From positions 67,233,892 to 67,297,891 of the forward strand of contig NC_091119.1 in assembly GCF_040183065.1 (NCBI RefSeq): a stretch of 64,000 bases of DNA, read 5' to 3'. Numbering within the stretch: the first letter of the stretch is position 1; every line of letters starts with the position of its first letter. This document shows positions 22,020 through 31,985 of this stretch, in pieces. Under the pieces are notes generated by a model. That model worked only from the letters and a program-made list of their open reading frames with translations, did not search any database and was not told where the DNA came from. The translations under genes were made by a program, and so were the position numbers. Origin of the DNA: Periplaneta americana. Taxonomy: Eukaryota > Arthropoda > Insecta > Blattodea > Blattidae.

Positions 22020-22590
22020 ATAAATGATACTCGGGAGGAAATTAAACGCAGAATAAATATGGGAAATGCGTGTTATTATTCAGTTGAGAAGCTTTTGTCA
22101 TTTAGTCTGCTGTCAAAAAATATTAAAGAATTTATAAAACAGTTATATTACCGGTTGTTCTGTATGGTTGTGAAACTTGGACTCTTACTTTAAGGAACAG
22201 AGATTAAGGATGTTTGAGAATTAGGTTCTTAGGAAAATATTTGGGGCTAAAAGGGATGAAGTTACAGAAGAATGGAGAAAATTACACAACGCAGAACTGC
22301 ATGCATTATATTCTTCACCTGACATAATTAGGAACATTAAATCCAGATGTTTGAGATGGGCGGAGCATGTAGCACATATGGGCAAATCCAGAAATGTCGG
22401 GAGGCCGGAGGGAAAAAGAGCTATGGGGAGGCCAAGACGTAGATGAGAGAATATTAAAATGTATTTGAGTGTGGTGGGATATGATGATAGAGACTGGATT
22501 AATCTTGCACAGAATAGGGACCGATGACAGACTTATGTGAGGGCGGCAATGAACCTCTGGATTCCTTAAAAGCTATTTGTAAGTAAGTAA
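22020..22590 (+). pseudogene. LINE-A copy 2, C-terminal part
   Basis: Nucleotide match to the 9.9-10.5 kb copy: AATATGGGAAATGCGTGTTA, TGAAACTTGGACTCTTACTT, GAATGGAGAAAATTACACAA, AGATGGGCGGAGCATGTAGC, GGGAGGCCGGAGGGAAAAAG. Frameshifts and stops throughout prevent a continuous product. The 3' end GGCAATGAACCTCTGGATTC and a GTAAGTAAGTAA tail are present. It lies tail-to-tail with the next LINE-A copy, about 50 bp away. Confidence 0.85.
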
Positions 22591-22952
22591 ATTACTATTG
22601 ACATCTAAAAAGAAATTAAATATTTGTCCGTTTATATCTTGGATTTTAGAGAACCCGGAGGTTCACTGCCGCACTCACATAAGCCCAACATCGGTGCCTA
22701 TGCTGAGCAAGATCAATCCAGTCCCTACCATCATAGTCCACCTCCCTCAAATCCATTTCAATATTATCTTCCCATCTACGTCTCGGCTTCCCCAAAGGCG
22801 TTTTTCCCCTCAGGTCCTCCAATCGATACTCTATATGCATTTCTGGATTCACTCATACATGCTATGTGCCCTGCCCATCTCAAACGTCTGGATTTAATGT
22901 TCCAATTACGTTAGGTGAAGAATGCAATGCTTGCAGTTCTGCATTGTGTAAC

Positions 22953-23523
22953 CACAGTCTAGTATATACAGTCACGAAGCTCAATACGTAGTAAATATAT
23001 TGTTGTTGTCGTTTTCTATTGTGAGGCGTTTGACAATGAAGTCATTTGGCCTCTTGCACTCCAATATTTTTCAAAGATATAGTCATGGTCAGCCAGTGAA
23101 TAAGCATCCATAGATAGTTGCTAACCACTAGGATCGCTAATATTACCTCATTACAGACAATGCGAAACAGTACCTGCACAGTCTATTGTTCCTACTGTCC
23201 GTTACTCAGGAGAAGACAAGCGGAAAGAATGTGACCTTCGTGACTATCGCTGCTGATTATTATAAACATCGCTCAGATAAGCATTCCAGTAGCCAGATTA
23301 TTACTCATACAGGAAACATGAGTAACAATGCATATGGAAATTAAAGCTAAGTTGAACAGAAGGAGACCTAATGTTTCCGCTTACTGCAGTACAAATATTG
23401 AACGTGTTGTCGTACATTATCTGTTCACATCCCTTCCTCCTCAGTCTGCTCTCGTCTTCTCCTGAGTCACCGACAGTAGCACCCTCACAACTCAAGCTTC
23501 GTGACTGTATATACTAGACTGCG
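22953..23523. mobile_element. MITE of family M, copy A, with ~29-bp TIRs
   Basis: The left end begins CACAGTCTAGTATATACAGT and continues CACGAAGCT. The inverse of the right end is the same apart from one base (CGCAGTCTAG...). The LINE-A word GTGTAAC is duplicated at both sides (22946-22952 and 23524-23530), 7 bp exact or 8 bp with one mismatch. The interior shares GGATCGCTA, ATGCGAAACAGTACC and GCACAGTCTATTGTTCCTA with copy B at 45502-45744. No coding frame. An 8-bp duplication would fit hAT or P, but the ends are not clearly either, so the superfamily is left open. A LINE-B 3' end is nested inside. Confidence 0.75.
22998..23097 (-). mobile_element. LINE-B 3' end fragment nested in MITE copy A
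   Basis: The minus strand matches the last ~100 bp of LINE-B: CAGTGGCTGACCATGACTAT, TTTGAAAAATATTGGAGTGC, then AATGACTTCATTGTCAAACG and the AGAAAACGACAACAACAA tail. Compare 44400-44495. It interrupts the interior of the MITE, whose uninterrupted version is seen at 45.6-45.7 kb. A severely 5'-truncated retrotransposition. Confidence 0.85.
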
Positions 23524-23598
23524 GTGTAACTTTCTCCATTCTCCTGTAACTTCATTCCTCTTAGCCCCAAATATTTTCCTAAGCACCTTATTCTAGAA

Positions 23599-24400
23599 CA
23601 GTGTTCCGCAACCGGTGTGCCTCCACAAGGTGAAAGGTGAGACGCGAACTATTACCTTTTATTGTCAGAAATTAATAAAATTAATTAAAATTAAATTCCT
23701 CTCTCTGCTGACACAACCGTCAAGTTAACATAGCCAATGACATCGAAGACATTATGAAGGATAAAATAAAGAGCAGTCAGAAGTTCTCACTTCAGATCAA
23801 CGAGTCCACCAATATTAGCGGTCATGCACAATTTCTTTCCTACATTCGGTACATTGATGGGGATGTAATTGCAATTTTTTTTGTGCAAACTGCCCCAGCG
23901 AGCAACCGGTAAAGAAATGTTTCGTACACCTAATGAATATGTGGTCCATAATGAATTAACATGGGAGGATTGCATTAGTGTTTTAGAGATTGAGCCGCTT
24001 CTATGACAGGCCAAGTGAAAGAATTCATGGCTAAAGTACGTGAAGTAGGCCTATGCTATGTAAGCAATTGTATTCAATTAGAATTAGAGTCTGGCCTTGG
24101 CTCTGCCAGATTAAATAAATAAATAATAATTATTATTATTATTAATTATTATTATATCCTAACATAGGGCGACCATTGTCTCATTCACTGCGAAGCCATT
24201 GTTTTGCCATCTCCTCTGAAAATTGTGATGAACAAAGTACGAGTAGTAAAAGTCGTGAACTTCATCAGATCTCGGTCCCTAAATATGCTGTTTTTTCTGT
24301 TTTGTGTCAGAAAATGGGATCAGCACACTACACTCCTCCTACATAAGAACATTGAAATTGAGGAGCGTTTTTTTCAAAACTCGATAGATGCAAAATTTTA
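23599..24400 (+). pseudogene. ZBED5-like hAT transposase fragment with 5' terminus
   Basis: Starts with a hAT-like end CAGTGTTCCGCAACCGGTGT at 23599. Coding remnants follow in order: ANDIEDIMKDKIKSSQKFSL, LQINESTNISGHAQFLSYIR, YIDGDVIAIFF, ELTWEDC, a shifted TGQVKEFMAKVREVG. Then, after an AT-rich interruption at about 24055-24160, HCLIHCEAIVLPSPLKIVMN, VVNFIRSRSLNML and KWDQHTTLLLH. The order matches the RNase H-like core of the ZBED5/SCAND3-type hAT proteins, including the DEST motif (here NEST, so the first acidic residue is altered). Frameshifted and interrupted. The 3' terminus was not found. Confidence 0.75.
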
Positions 24401-24693
24401 TGAAATTGAGTTATACATTGTGTCACTACAATTTTGCTCCTGTGCATCCAACTGTGAAGTCAGATTTTTCATAACGCGACTCATGCAGTGCATAGAGGAT
24501 ATTAAACTTGGTCGGTTTTATCAAAACTCGAAAAATGATTTAATTTAAAAAAGCAAACTTGATAAATGCAGTGAGAATAAGTAGATGTTATACTGCGCAA
24601 GCGCTTTCCAGAAACACATGTGCTGTCTGGAAGGGTATTTATAGAAATAAATTTATACATTGATTAAAGTTCTCGTTAATACTTTGTTAAAAA
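24401..24693. other. No gene seen; left flank of the Penelope-like element
   Basis: AT-rich. A word AAATTTATA at about 24651-24659 recurs immediately right of the Penelope-like element at about 27967-27975 and is a possible target duplication. The 34 bp between it and the left arm would then belong to the element. Confidence 0.35.
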
Positions 24694-25674
24694 TATAAAA
24701 TTTACTTTGTCATACGTTAAAAGTGTTAAAATTGTTAAAAAAGGTATTTACCTTTGACAGATGGCCCGTTTCGACGCTATGTGTCGTCGTCTTCAGTGTC
24801 TCTTGAACCACTGGTGATCTTGACTCTGCGATGTGCAGTTGTCGATGGTAGGGGTGGGGGTGTGTTGTTCCTATGGTGGGGGTTGGCTGTTTGTATGTTA
24901 TGATGTATTATGACGTCAAATAATGTGTGCGTATTGAACTGTAGTTATGTGTTAAGTATATATTGTGGGTGTGCTATTGTATTCTTATATATTTCGTACT
25001 GTTCTAGGATGTTTAACTGTGAACTTTTTGGTATGATGTGTAAAATATCCATATCTGTTTCTATATTATTGTAGTCATGATTATTGTTGATAATGTGATC
25101 TGCATAATTTGATGTGATGTAAGGTTTGGTTATACCTTTAATATGTTCATTATATCTTGTATGAAAGGATCTTCCTGTCTGTCCTATGTAAAAATGTGGG
25201 CAACTATTGCATTTTAATTTGTAAACTCCAGTTGAATTATATTTATTTGAATGTTTAGTGTGGTTATTTAAGTATTTCTGTGTTGTATTATTTGTTTTGT
25301 ATGCAATTTTGTACTTTAGTTTTCTGAATGAAGTTGCAATTTTGTGGGTATTGGTATTGTGATATGTTAATGTTATGTATTTATTCTCGCGTGCTGTTTG
25401 TGTTGGTTGTTCTGTTTTTGTTTTGCCTTTTTTATTAGTGTGTTTATTATGTTAGGGTTGTATCCATTGTCTTGTGCTATATATTTTGTTGTGTTTAATT
25501 CTTCAGTGTAGTTGTCATTGTTCATTGGTATATTAATTAATCTGTGTGTCATTGTACGGAAAGGTGCATGTTTATGTTGTATGGGATGATTTGATGAATT
25601 GTGTATATGTGTTGTGGTTGTAGTGGGTTTCCTGTATATTTTGAATTCGTGTCTGTTATTTGTTTTGGTTACTT
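24694..25674 (-). mobile_element. Penelope-like element: inverted copy of the 3' half (pseudo-LTR arm)
   Basis: On the minus strand this reads the same as 26986-27966, from ACCAAAACAAATAACAGACA to GACAAAGTAAATTTTATAT, 981 bp on each side. I saw only a handful of differences, including one lost base near 25415 that shifts the frame and a few single-base changes near the outer end. It therefore repeats the end of the RT and the whole GIY-YIG region in inverted orientation, head-to-head with the main copy. Partial inverted copies are a known arrangement in Penelope-like elements. The high identity suggests recent insertion or gene conversion. Confidence 0.85.
24768..24796 (-). ncRNA. Possible hammerhead-ribozyme core in the PLE arm
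   Basis: On the minus strand the words CTGAAGA, then GACG, an 8-base loop, CGTC and GAAAC follow one another. This resembles the CUGANGA / stem II / GAAA core of hammerhead ribozymes, which are reported in Penelope-like pseudo-LTRs. One extra C lies between CTGAAGA and the stem, and I could not place stems I and III with confidence. It overlaps the C-terminal coding sequence in the main copy. Speculative. Confidence 0.25.
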
Positions 25675-25689
25675 GAAAAAGGACTAAAA

Positions 25690-27882
25690 CATAACCTACA
25701 ACATAACAAGACACCAAGAACACAACAAATGCAAATGATCATCAATGCAGAAACACACAACCACAACACCAAGAATACATTCGACAAGATTTATTAAGAA
25801 ACATAGATAAAATAAACAAATCTTTAACTGATAGGCATGAAATTAAAACAATAAAGACATTAAGAGAGAAACAACAAGCACACAATTTGACATTTGTAAA
25901 AGCTGATAAGGGTAATTGCACTGTAATAATGAATGCAGGGGCGTATTTTGCGGACTACCGGGGCTACCGGCGGTAGCCCAAGGAAATTACAAAAGAAAAA
26001 GTTTTTAATATAACATAATGTAATAATTTTGTATTATTAGTTTTACCATAGTAATTAAAATTAAAGTAATTGTTAGTTATATTTTGTGTAATAATAGGGT
26101 CAGTGGTAGCCCAAACCCTTTAACCAGTATACGCCACTGAATGAATGCTCAAGACATGAATGACAAAATTAACACATTTTTTCACGAAAATAACATCACA
26201 GAAATAAAAACAGATCCAACAACAAAATATCAAACAATAGTCAAAAATACAATAAATCAAAACACTCACATCATACCTAACAACAAAAAACAACAATTGA
26301 AACAAATTAAACCTCACGCACCTAAACTAAATGCATTATCAAAAATTCACAAACAAAATATACCAATCAGGCCTCTTATTAACTACAAGAATGCACCAGC
26401 ATACAAATTAGCGAAATATATAGACAACTTTATAAGAAATAGTGTACAATTTGAAAACCCAACAACAATAATCAACACCATAGACCTAGTTAACAAAATA
26501 AAACACAAACACATTCCACACAACACAACATTAGCATCATTTGACATCGTAAATCTATATACAAACATACCAGTAACAGAAACACTAGAAATACTTCGGA
26601 AAATGCTTATCAAAAATAACATACCACAGACTCACATTAACGAAATTATACACATCACAGAAATTATTACTAAACAAAATTATTTCACACATAACAATAA
26701 ATACTATACACAAACTGAAGGATTACCAATGGGTTCACCTATATCAAGTATATTAGCTGAAATCTTTATTCACAACATAGAACACACATACTAAACACCG
26801 ACAACAACAAACACGCAGAGAAAATAATGTACTGGCATCGATATGTAGATGACATAATAGTCTTATATAATGGAAACAAAAGACAAATAGAAAACCTACA
26901 TAAACAACTCAACAAAATACATCCCAAATTAAAGTATACAGTAGAAATGGAACATAAGCAAGCTATAAACTTCTTAGACATCACCATAACCAAAACAAAT
27001 AACAGACACGAATTCAAAATATACAGGAAACCCACTACAACCACAACACATATACACAATTCATCAAATCATCCCATACAACATAAACATGCACCTTTCC
27101 GTACAATGACACACAGATTAATTAATATACCAATGAACAATGACAACTACACTGAAGAATTAAACACAACAAAATATATAGCACAAGACAATGGATACAA
27201 CCCTAACATAATAGACACACTAATAAAAAAGGCAAAACAAAAACAGAACAAACCAACACAAACAGCACGCGAGAATAAATACATAATATTAACATATCAC
27301 AATACCAATACCCACAAAATTGCAACTTCATTCAGAAAACTAAAGTACAAAATTGCATACAAAACAAATAATACAACACAGAAATACTTAAATAACCACA
27401 CTAAACATTCAAATAAATATAATTCAACTGGAGTTTACAAATTAAAATGCAATAGTTGCCCACATTTTTACATAGGACAGACAGGAAGATCCTTTCATAC
27501 AAGATATAATGAACATATTAAAGGTATAACCAAACCTTACATCACATCAAATTATGCAGATCACATTATCAACAATAATCATGACTACAATAATATAGAA
27601 ACAGATATGGAAATTTTACACATCATACCAAAAAGTTCACAGTTAAACATCCTAGAACAGTACGAAATATATAAGAATACAATAGCACACCCACAATATA
27701 TACTTAACACACAACTACAGTTCGATACGCACACATTATTTGACGTCATAATACATCATAACATACAAACAGCCAACCCCCACCATAGGAACAACACACC
27801 CCCACCCCTACCATCGACAACTGCACATCGCAGAGTCAAGATCACCAGTGGTTCAAGAGACACTGAAGACGACGACACATAG
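25690..27882 (+). pseudogene. Penelope-like RT with C-terminal GIY-YIG endonuclease
   Basis: The N-terminal part includes FVKADKGNCTVIMN at 25890-25935, the conserved start of PLE reverse transcriptases. After the MITE it resumes AQDMNDKINTFF, then PKLNALSKIHKQNIPIRPLI, LASFDIVNLYTNIPVTET, EGLPMGSPISSILAEIF and, after a one-base frameshift near 26793, MYWHRYVDDIIVLY. Further on are INFLDITI and the GIY-YIG region GVYKLKCNSCPHFYIGQTGR, then SFHTRYNEHI. The protein ends at 27880-27882. PLEs copy themselves at nicked sites, the endonuclease making the cut. Apart from the MITE, the frameshift and the missing N-terminus the protein is well kept, so this copy is young. Confidence 0.88.
25936..26139. 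mobile_element. hAT MITE of a second family (204 bp, 8-bp TSD)
   Basis: Ends CAGGGGCGTATTTTG on the left and, inverted, CAGTGGCGTATACTG on the right, with the exact 8-bp duplication AATGAATG at 25928-25935 and 26140-26147. It splits the PLE coding frame between Asn and Ala of VIMN/AQDM, and precise removal of the MITE plus one duplication copy restores a continuous reading. Interior contains GGTAGCCCAA near both ends (inverted and direct forms). No coding capacity. Confidence 0.9.
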
Positions 27883-27891
27883 CGTCAAAAC
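27863..27891 (+). ncRNA. Second, altered hammerhead-like core in the PLE main copy
   Basis: Same arrangement as in the inverted arm, but the GAAAC core reads AAAAC (G changed to A directly after CGTC). If the motif is a ribozyme, this copy should be inactive. It lies over the stop of the PLE frame. Confidence 0.2.
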
Positions 27892-28074
27892 GGGCCGTCT
27901 GTCGAAGGTAAATACCTTTTTTAACAATTTTAACACTTTTAACGTATGACAAAGTAAATTTTATATAAATTTATAGTTCATTGTTGTACCAGGTACAAGC
28001 AAGATTAACTTTATTTACTCATTGTAGCATACTGTTAACGGTCTTAAAAGAGGTGTAACCTCGAATTGTACTAA

Positions 28075-29773
28075 ATGTCTGGATCAGAAGATGATACACA
28101 AGTCACAGAAGTGTATGGTGGCCGAACATTTAGATTGAAGATAAAAAAGCAAAAGAAAGAGATTAGAATAAACAATAAAGAGCCTCGAGTTGTCTGCTCA
28201 CATGGACTTCAAGATAGACAAGTAAATAAAAATGCTAAAGGAAAGAAGGAGTGTAAAGTTGCAGATTTAACCTGTGACGATATCAGTACATTTAATCACA
28301 GAGTAGTGGCTCTTAACCAAATTGATCAAAATAAATTTTTACTACATTATATGAACATTTCATCGCCAAAACGTAGAGTAGTGAAATATGCTATAGCTAG
28401 ATACAAACAAAGTGTGTCAGTGAAATATACAGTGAGAAGAAGCAATGGCGAAATAATACCTGTCTGTGATGCATCTTTTCAGGGAATATGTGGTCTGTCC
28501 AAGGATAGACTATTCATTTCATGTAACAGGAAAGTTACCTGACGACAAGAGAGGTGGTGGCAGATCAGGCGAGAAATATAAGGAACTCACACTTGCTGTT
28601 AAAAATGATATTTCATTATACAAATGCAGAGAGAGCTATTATTCAAGAGAAAAATCCAGGAGAGGATATCTACCATCAAACCTTACACTAAGATAAAATG
28701 TAGAAAAGTTTCTGCAGTAAGAGTAAATCGAAGGGACTCACTGTGTGTTCCCTTTCCAAATATAAACACATTTTCTACCACTGTTTTAATTTATCATTCA
28801 AGACTCCACATACTGATATATGTTCTACGTGCAAGATTGGACTTATGAAAATTAGGGCAGAAATGGATCCTGAAAAGAATAATACTCTAAGGGCTAATTA
28901 TAGACTGCACAAACTACGTGCAAAACGATTCTATTCTCTAATGAAGATATTTCAGATGTAATCAAAGTGTGCTTTGACATGCAATAAAATCAGCCTATAC
29001 CCAAGTTATCAATAAGTGAAGTATTTTACTCCCGATAGATCTGGCTGTATAACCTATGTATCATGATACATTCACAAGAGCAAAGAAAGGAAGACGTTCA
29101 TTTCTATACTTGGCTTGAAACCGAATCTTCTAGAGGTTGCAATCAAGTTGCCTCAGCTCTACAGACCTTTCTTTCTGAAGTGGAAAGTAACCAACAAAAG
29201 GACAGTCCGAAGATTATCCATCTATTCTCTTACTCATGTCCCAGTCAGAACAAAAACAGTGTTATGATGGCCACTCTTATTCCCTTCTTAGAGCAAAACA
29301 AGCACTTCAACAAGATTGTTCATTATTTCCCGATCCGAGAACATAGTTACATGGCTCCAGACAGGGTGTTTGGTAGGCTAGAAAAATGCTACCGAAAAAT
29401 GGAAACGATTCTGTCCCCCAAACAGTACCATGATGTGCTAAAACAACATGGAAATGTAAAAATTCTGAATGAAGACTGGCAAGTGAGACATTTCAAGTCC
29501 AGATCACAAATGGTTATTCGCTCTAAGCTCCTGTTCAAAATGACTGATCAACGTATCATAACATACAAAAAATCTCAGAAGACAGTCACTGTATCAGTAA
29601 GCAGTACATACTTTGGGGACAGGATAGAGGTAGAAGTGCTGAAGAAGAAACAAGATATCTACAAAATCGTGAAAGAATCTCCAGTGATGCCGAAGAACAT
29701 GGTAAGCAAGGAAAAGAAAAAAGATGTCTCCAATCTCCTGAAATATTTTGAAGTATCAGCATATGCAAATTAA
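28075..29773 (+). pseudogene. Transposase-like gene remnant of an uncharacterised insect family (possibly DUF7869 type)
   Basis: Pieces in different frames join into one ~560-codon product. Residues 1-155 (28075-28542) hold a basic start and FNHRVVALNQIDQNKFLLHY ending VCDASFQGICGLSKDRLF. Then come KRGGGRSGEKYKELTLAVKN, CRESYYSREKSRRGYLPSNL, SFKTPHTDICSTCKIGL, MDPEKNNTLRANYRLHKLRA and VIKVCFDMQ. The last part (29063-29773) is intact: KEDVHFYTWLETESSRGCNQ, VASALQTFL, CPSQNKNSVMMATLIPF and HSYMAPDRVFGRLEKCYRKM. I know such proteins from many insect genomes with the motif DGCGGQNKN. I believe Pfam calls the domain DUF7869, unverified. Here that motif reads SYSCPSQNKN, so the Asp is lost. No TIRs seen. 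Frameshifts near 28540, 28700-28750 and 28960, plus a stop near 29037. Confidence 0.65.
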
Positions 29774-30084
29774 TTATATCAGGATATCCTGCAGTAATTT
29801 TAAGTTCAGTTTAATGACATGTTTATTTAGTTAAAACTACAAATGTGAACTTAATAACTCTAAACAATATGTTCTTTAATTAATAATTCAGCATACATAC
29901 TCTTAATTGTTTATTATTGATTATTATGCTACGTAAAATCATTGTACATTATTTACTGGTTCATAAAGTCATTTCTCCGTTAAAAATAATACCGTAAGAA
30001 AATATGTTAAAATTAATACAAGCACTTAGTCTCATAATGAGCATTTATCGAGTTTTGAAAAAACTTTTAGTCGCTGTTCACTTG
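29774..30084. other. No gene; AT-rich
   Basis: AT-rich sequence after the stop at 29771-29773. No inverted terminal repeat matching the left side (28000-28075) is seen, so the ends of the preceding element remain unknown. Confidence 0.4.
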
Positions 30085-30390
30085 TCTTCTTTGGTTTTTC
30101 CAGTCTTCCCTATGTCTTGCTCTGCTTGAGGCTTCCTACACGTTCACTGAAAAGGTCAGCCCATCTTCTTCTTGGTCTTCCGCGTGATCTCTTGCCAATG
30201 CGGGGATCCCAAAGTGTGAATGTCTGCGTCCATCTTCCGTCTCTAAGTCGTGCAACATGGCCTCCCCACTTCCATTTGGTGTTGGTGACTTGCAGTGCTG
30301 GATCTTAATTGCTGACATCTTTTGTAGCACTTCGTTTGAAATTCTGTCCCTCAGTGATAAGCCTAGTATCCTTCTCAGGAGCTTTCTTTG
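30085..30390 (-). pseudogene. LINE reverse transcriptase C-terminal scrap
   Basis: On the minus strand, pieces QRKLLRRILGLSLRDRISNE and, in another frame, KWGGHVARLRDGRWTQTFTL and KRSRGRPRRRWADLFSERVG appear in order. The WxGHVARxxDGRW...RGRPxxRW pattern is the usual end of RTE-like and related insect LINE polymerases. A frameshift lies near 30290. No catalytic domain is left. Confidence 0.7.
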
Positions 30391-30599
30391 GCATATTTAT
30401 ATAGTATACTTATTAGTAAAATATTAAAATATAAATTACATTTTGGTAATATCCTTAATTTAGTCTTCAATATAACTAATGTTTCTGTGTGTGAAAAGTA
30501 CGAAAAAAATAATGATTCCAGGTGTAAAGAAAAAAACACAATTACTGAAAAACTGTGTAGAGAGCATTTATCTACATTTTGAAAAAATGCTCCTCAATT

Positions 30600-31985
30600 A
30601 GAATTTCTCGAAGTGCCTTTGGAAACATTTTGGTTGTCAATAAGGATTGAATACACGGCCAACATTGCTTACACCTTTCGGTTTATAATTTAAAATTGAT
30701 TTTGGAATGCGGCCATCTTCCATCTGTTCTAGATGCTTCATCCAATTGTTCCTACTGAGATATTTTTTCTGTTAATGTGAATATTTTGAGCTCTTTTCAA
30801 AGGTCATCATTTCTTTTCCTATCCCATAAAGTATATCCAGCCACACCTTTCAAAAATTTCATTTCTGCAGCTTCTATTCTGCGTTCTTCTTTCTTATTTA
30901 GAACCGAAAATTCTGCACCATACATCATCATAGAAACTGCTACCACTTTGTAAAATTTAAGTTTGGTGTCTTTCCGCATAGTCGTTAAACATCTTCTTAT
31001 TGTACCACATATGTAATTGAATTTATTTATTTTATTTGTAAAATCTTCGTTTTTCAAATCTGTAGTGCTCGGAAAAGTGGCACAAGTCAAAAATGTTAAT
31101 TTTACAGGAGAAGGAAAAAAACTGTTTTCACACTGGTTTATGTAGATTTGATTTCTTCTGTATGAATTATTGTAATGGGAGAAGTACTTACATCTCTTTT
31201 CCCAAGCGAGCAGATGTTCCGTAAATTGTCAATAAATTAATAAAAAATGTTTGTGGAAACTGACTGATGCCATTTTTCCCAAGCATTGCAGAAATATGAT
31301 ATGTTGCAACCGAGGTAATTAAAGCAGTTGACCTGTTCAATAGGTTTTCCTTCTAATATAATTTTAGCTCTTATTGTTTCCGATCCTCTAAATGCAAACA
31401 CTTTTGTTTTATTAGGAGATATGTTTAAAGAGTAATTTTTACTTATTATATTTAATTTGAATAACGCTCTTTGCAGATTATCTTCTGAGCTACAGATTAA
31501 AACTTGATCCTCAGGGAACAATAATGTGTCTAAGGATGTATTACTAATTTTGAAATGTTCATCTAATGCCGTCATCCATGTTCTCACGACTTTGTCAATA
31601 AATATGTTAAACAATAGCGGGGAGAGGGGGCACTCTTGACTTACTCCTTTATTTATTTTTGCAATGATATTTTTCCTGTTATTTGAACCTGTTACTATTA
31701 CAATTTTATTTTCTACATACATGCTTTTTATCACTGTTATAATATGTTGTGGTATACCTTTCTGGGCCATTATACTCCATAATTTGTTTCAATTAATTTT
31801 GTCGAATGCCTTTTCAAAATCTATAAAGGCTATATAAGTTGGTATATTGTATTCTCTGTGTTTTTCTATTACCTGATTGATTGTAAATATGCAGTCAGAG
31901 CAAGCTCTACCTTTACGAAATCCATTTTGAAACTCTAAGATTATATATTCTAATATTTTGTTTGTTTTTATAATATACATATCCT
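30600..31985 (-). pseudogene. LINE-D reverse transcriptase, fragmented
   Basis: Minus-strand order: LEFQNGFRKGRACSDCIFTI, AFIDFEKAFDKIN, MAQKGIPQHIITVIKSMYVE, INKGVSQECPLSPLLFNIFI. The catalytic box reads FPEDQVLI where FADDQVLI is expected, so both the Ala and the first Asp are changed. Then NISPNKTKVFAFRGSETIRA, CFNYLGCNISY and, after a ~150-bp disruption at 31090-31237, SMMMYGAEFSVLNKKEERRI and EMKFLKGVAGYTLWDRKRND. The end decays into frameshifted text down to about 30600. Family resembles that at 62.5-63.0 kb. Inactive. Confidence 0.8.

Larger units (their letters stand above)
22640..23598 (-). pseudogene. LINE-A copy 3, antisense, split by a MITE
   Basis: From the 3' end inwards the minus strand gives NLRVL, DYDGRDWIDLAQ, KPRRRWEDNIEMDLREVD and EMHIEYRLEDLRGKTPLG. 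The copy is interrupted at 22953-23523 and resumes with the KIFGAKRNEVTGEWRKLH-type segment at 23524-23598. The joined order matches LINE-A exactly across the insertion. Stops and frameshifts are present. The upstream edge meets a hAT terminus at 23599. Confidence 0.8.
25675..27966 (+). mobile_element. Penelope-like retroelement, main copy, 5'-truncated
   Basis: Runs from the junction with the inverted arm through RT and GIY-YIG endonuclease to a 3' end rich in A and T. It is interrupted by a 204-bp hAT MITE at 25936-26139. Codon use is strikingly A-rich on this strand (many ACA, AAA and AAC codons), unlike the LINEs around it. Coding details are in the next entry. Confidence 0.88.

Noticed and set aside
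24204-24548. Independent gene of 114 codons
   Set aside because: The first half aligns in order with the ZBED5-like hAT transposase begun at 23.7 kb; the remainder is AT-rich and without character.
26383-27059. Minus-strand ORFs over the Penelope-like RT, rich in Cys, Val and Leu
   Set aside because: Shadows caused by the A-rich codon use of the sense frame.
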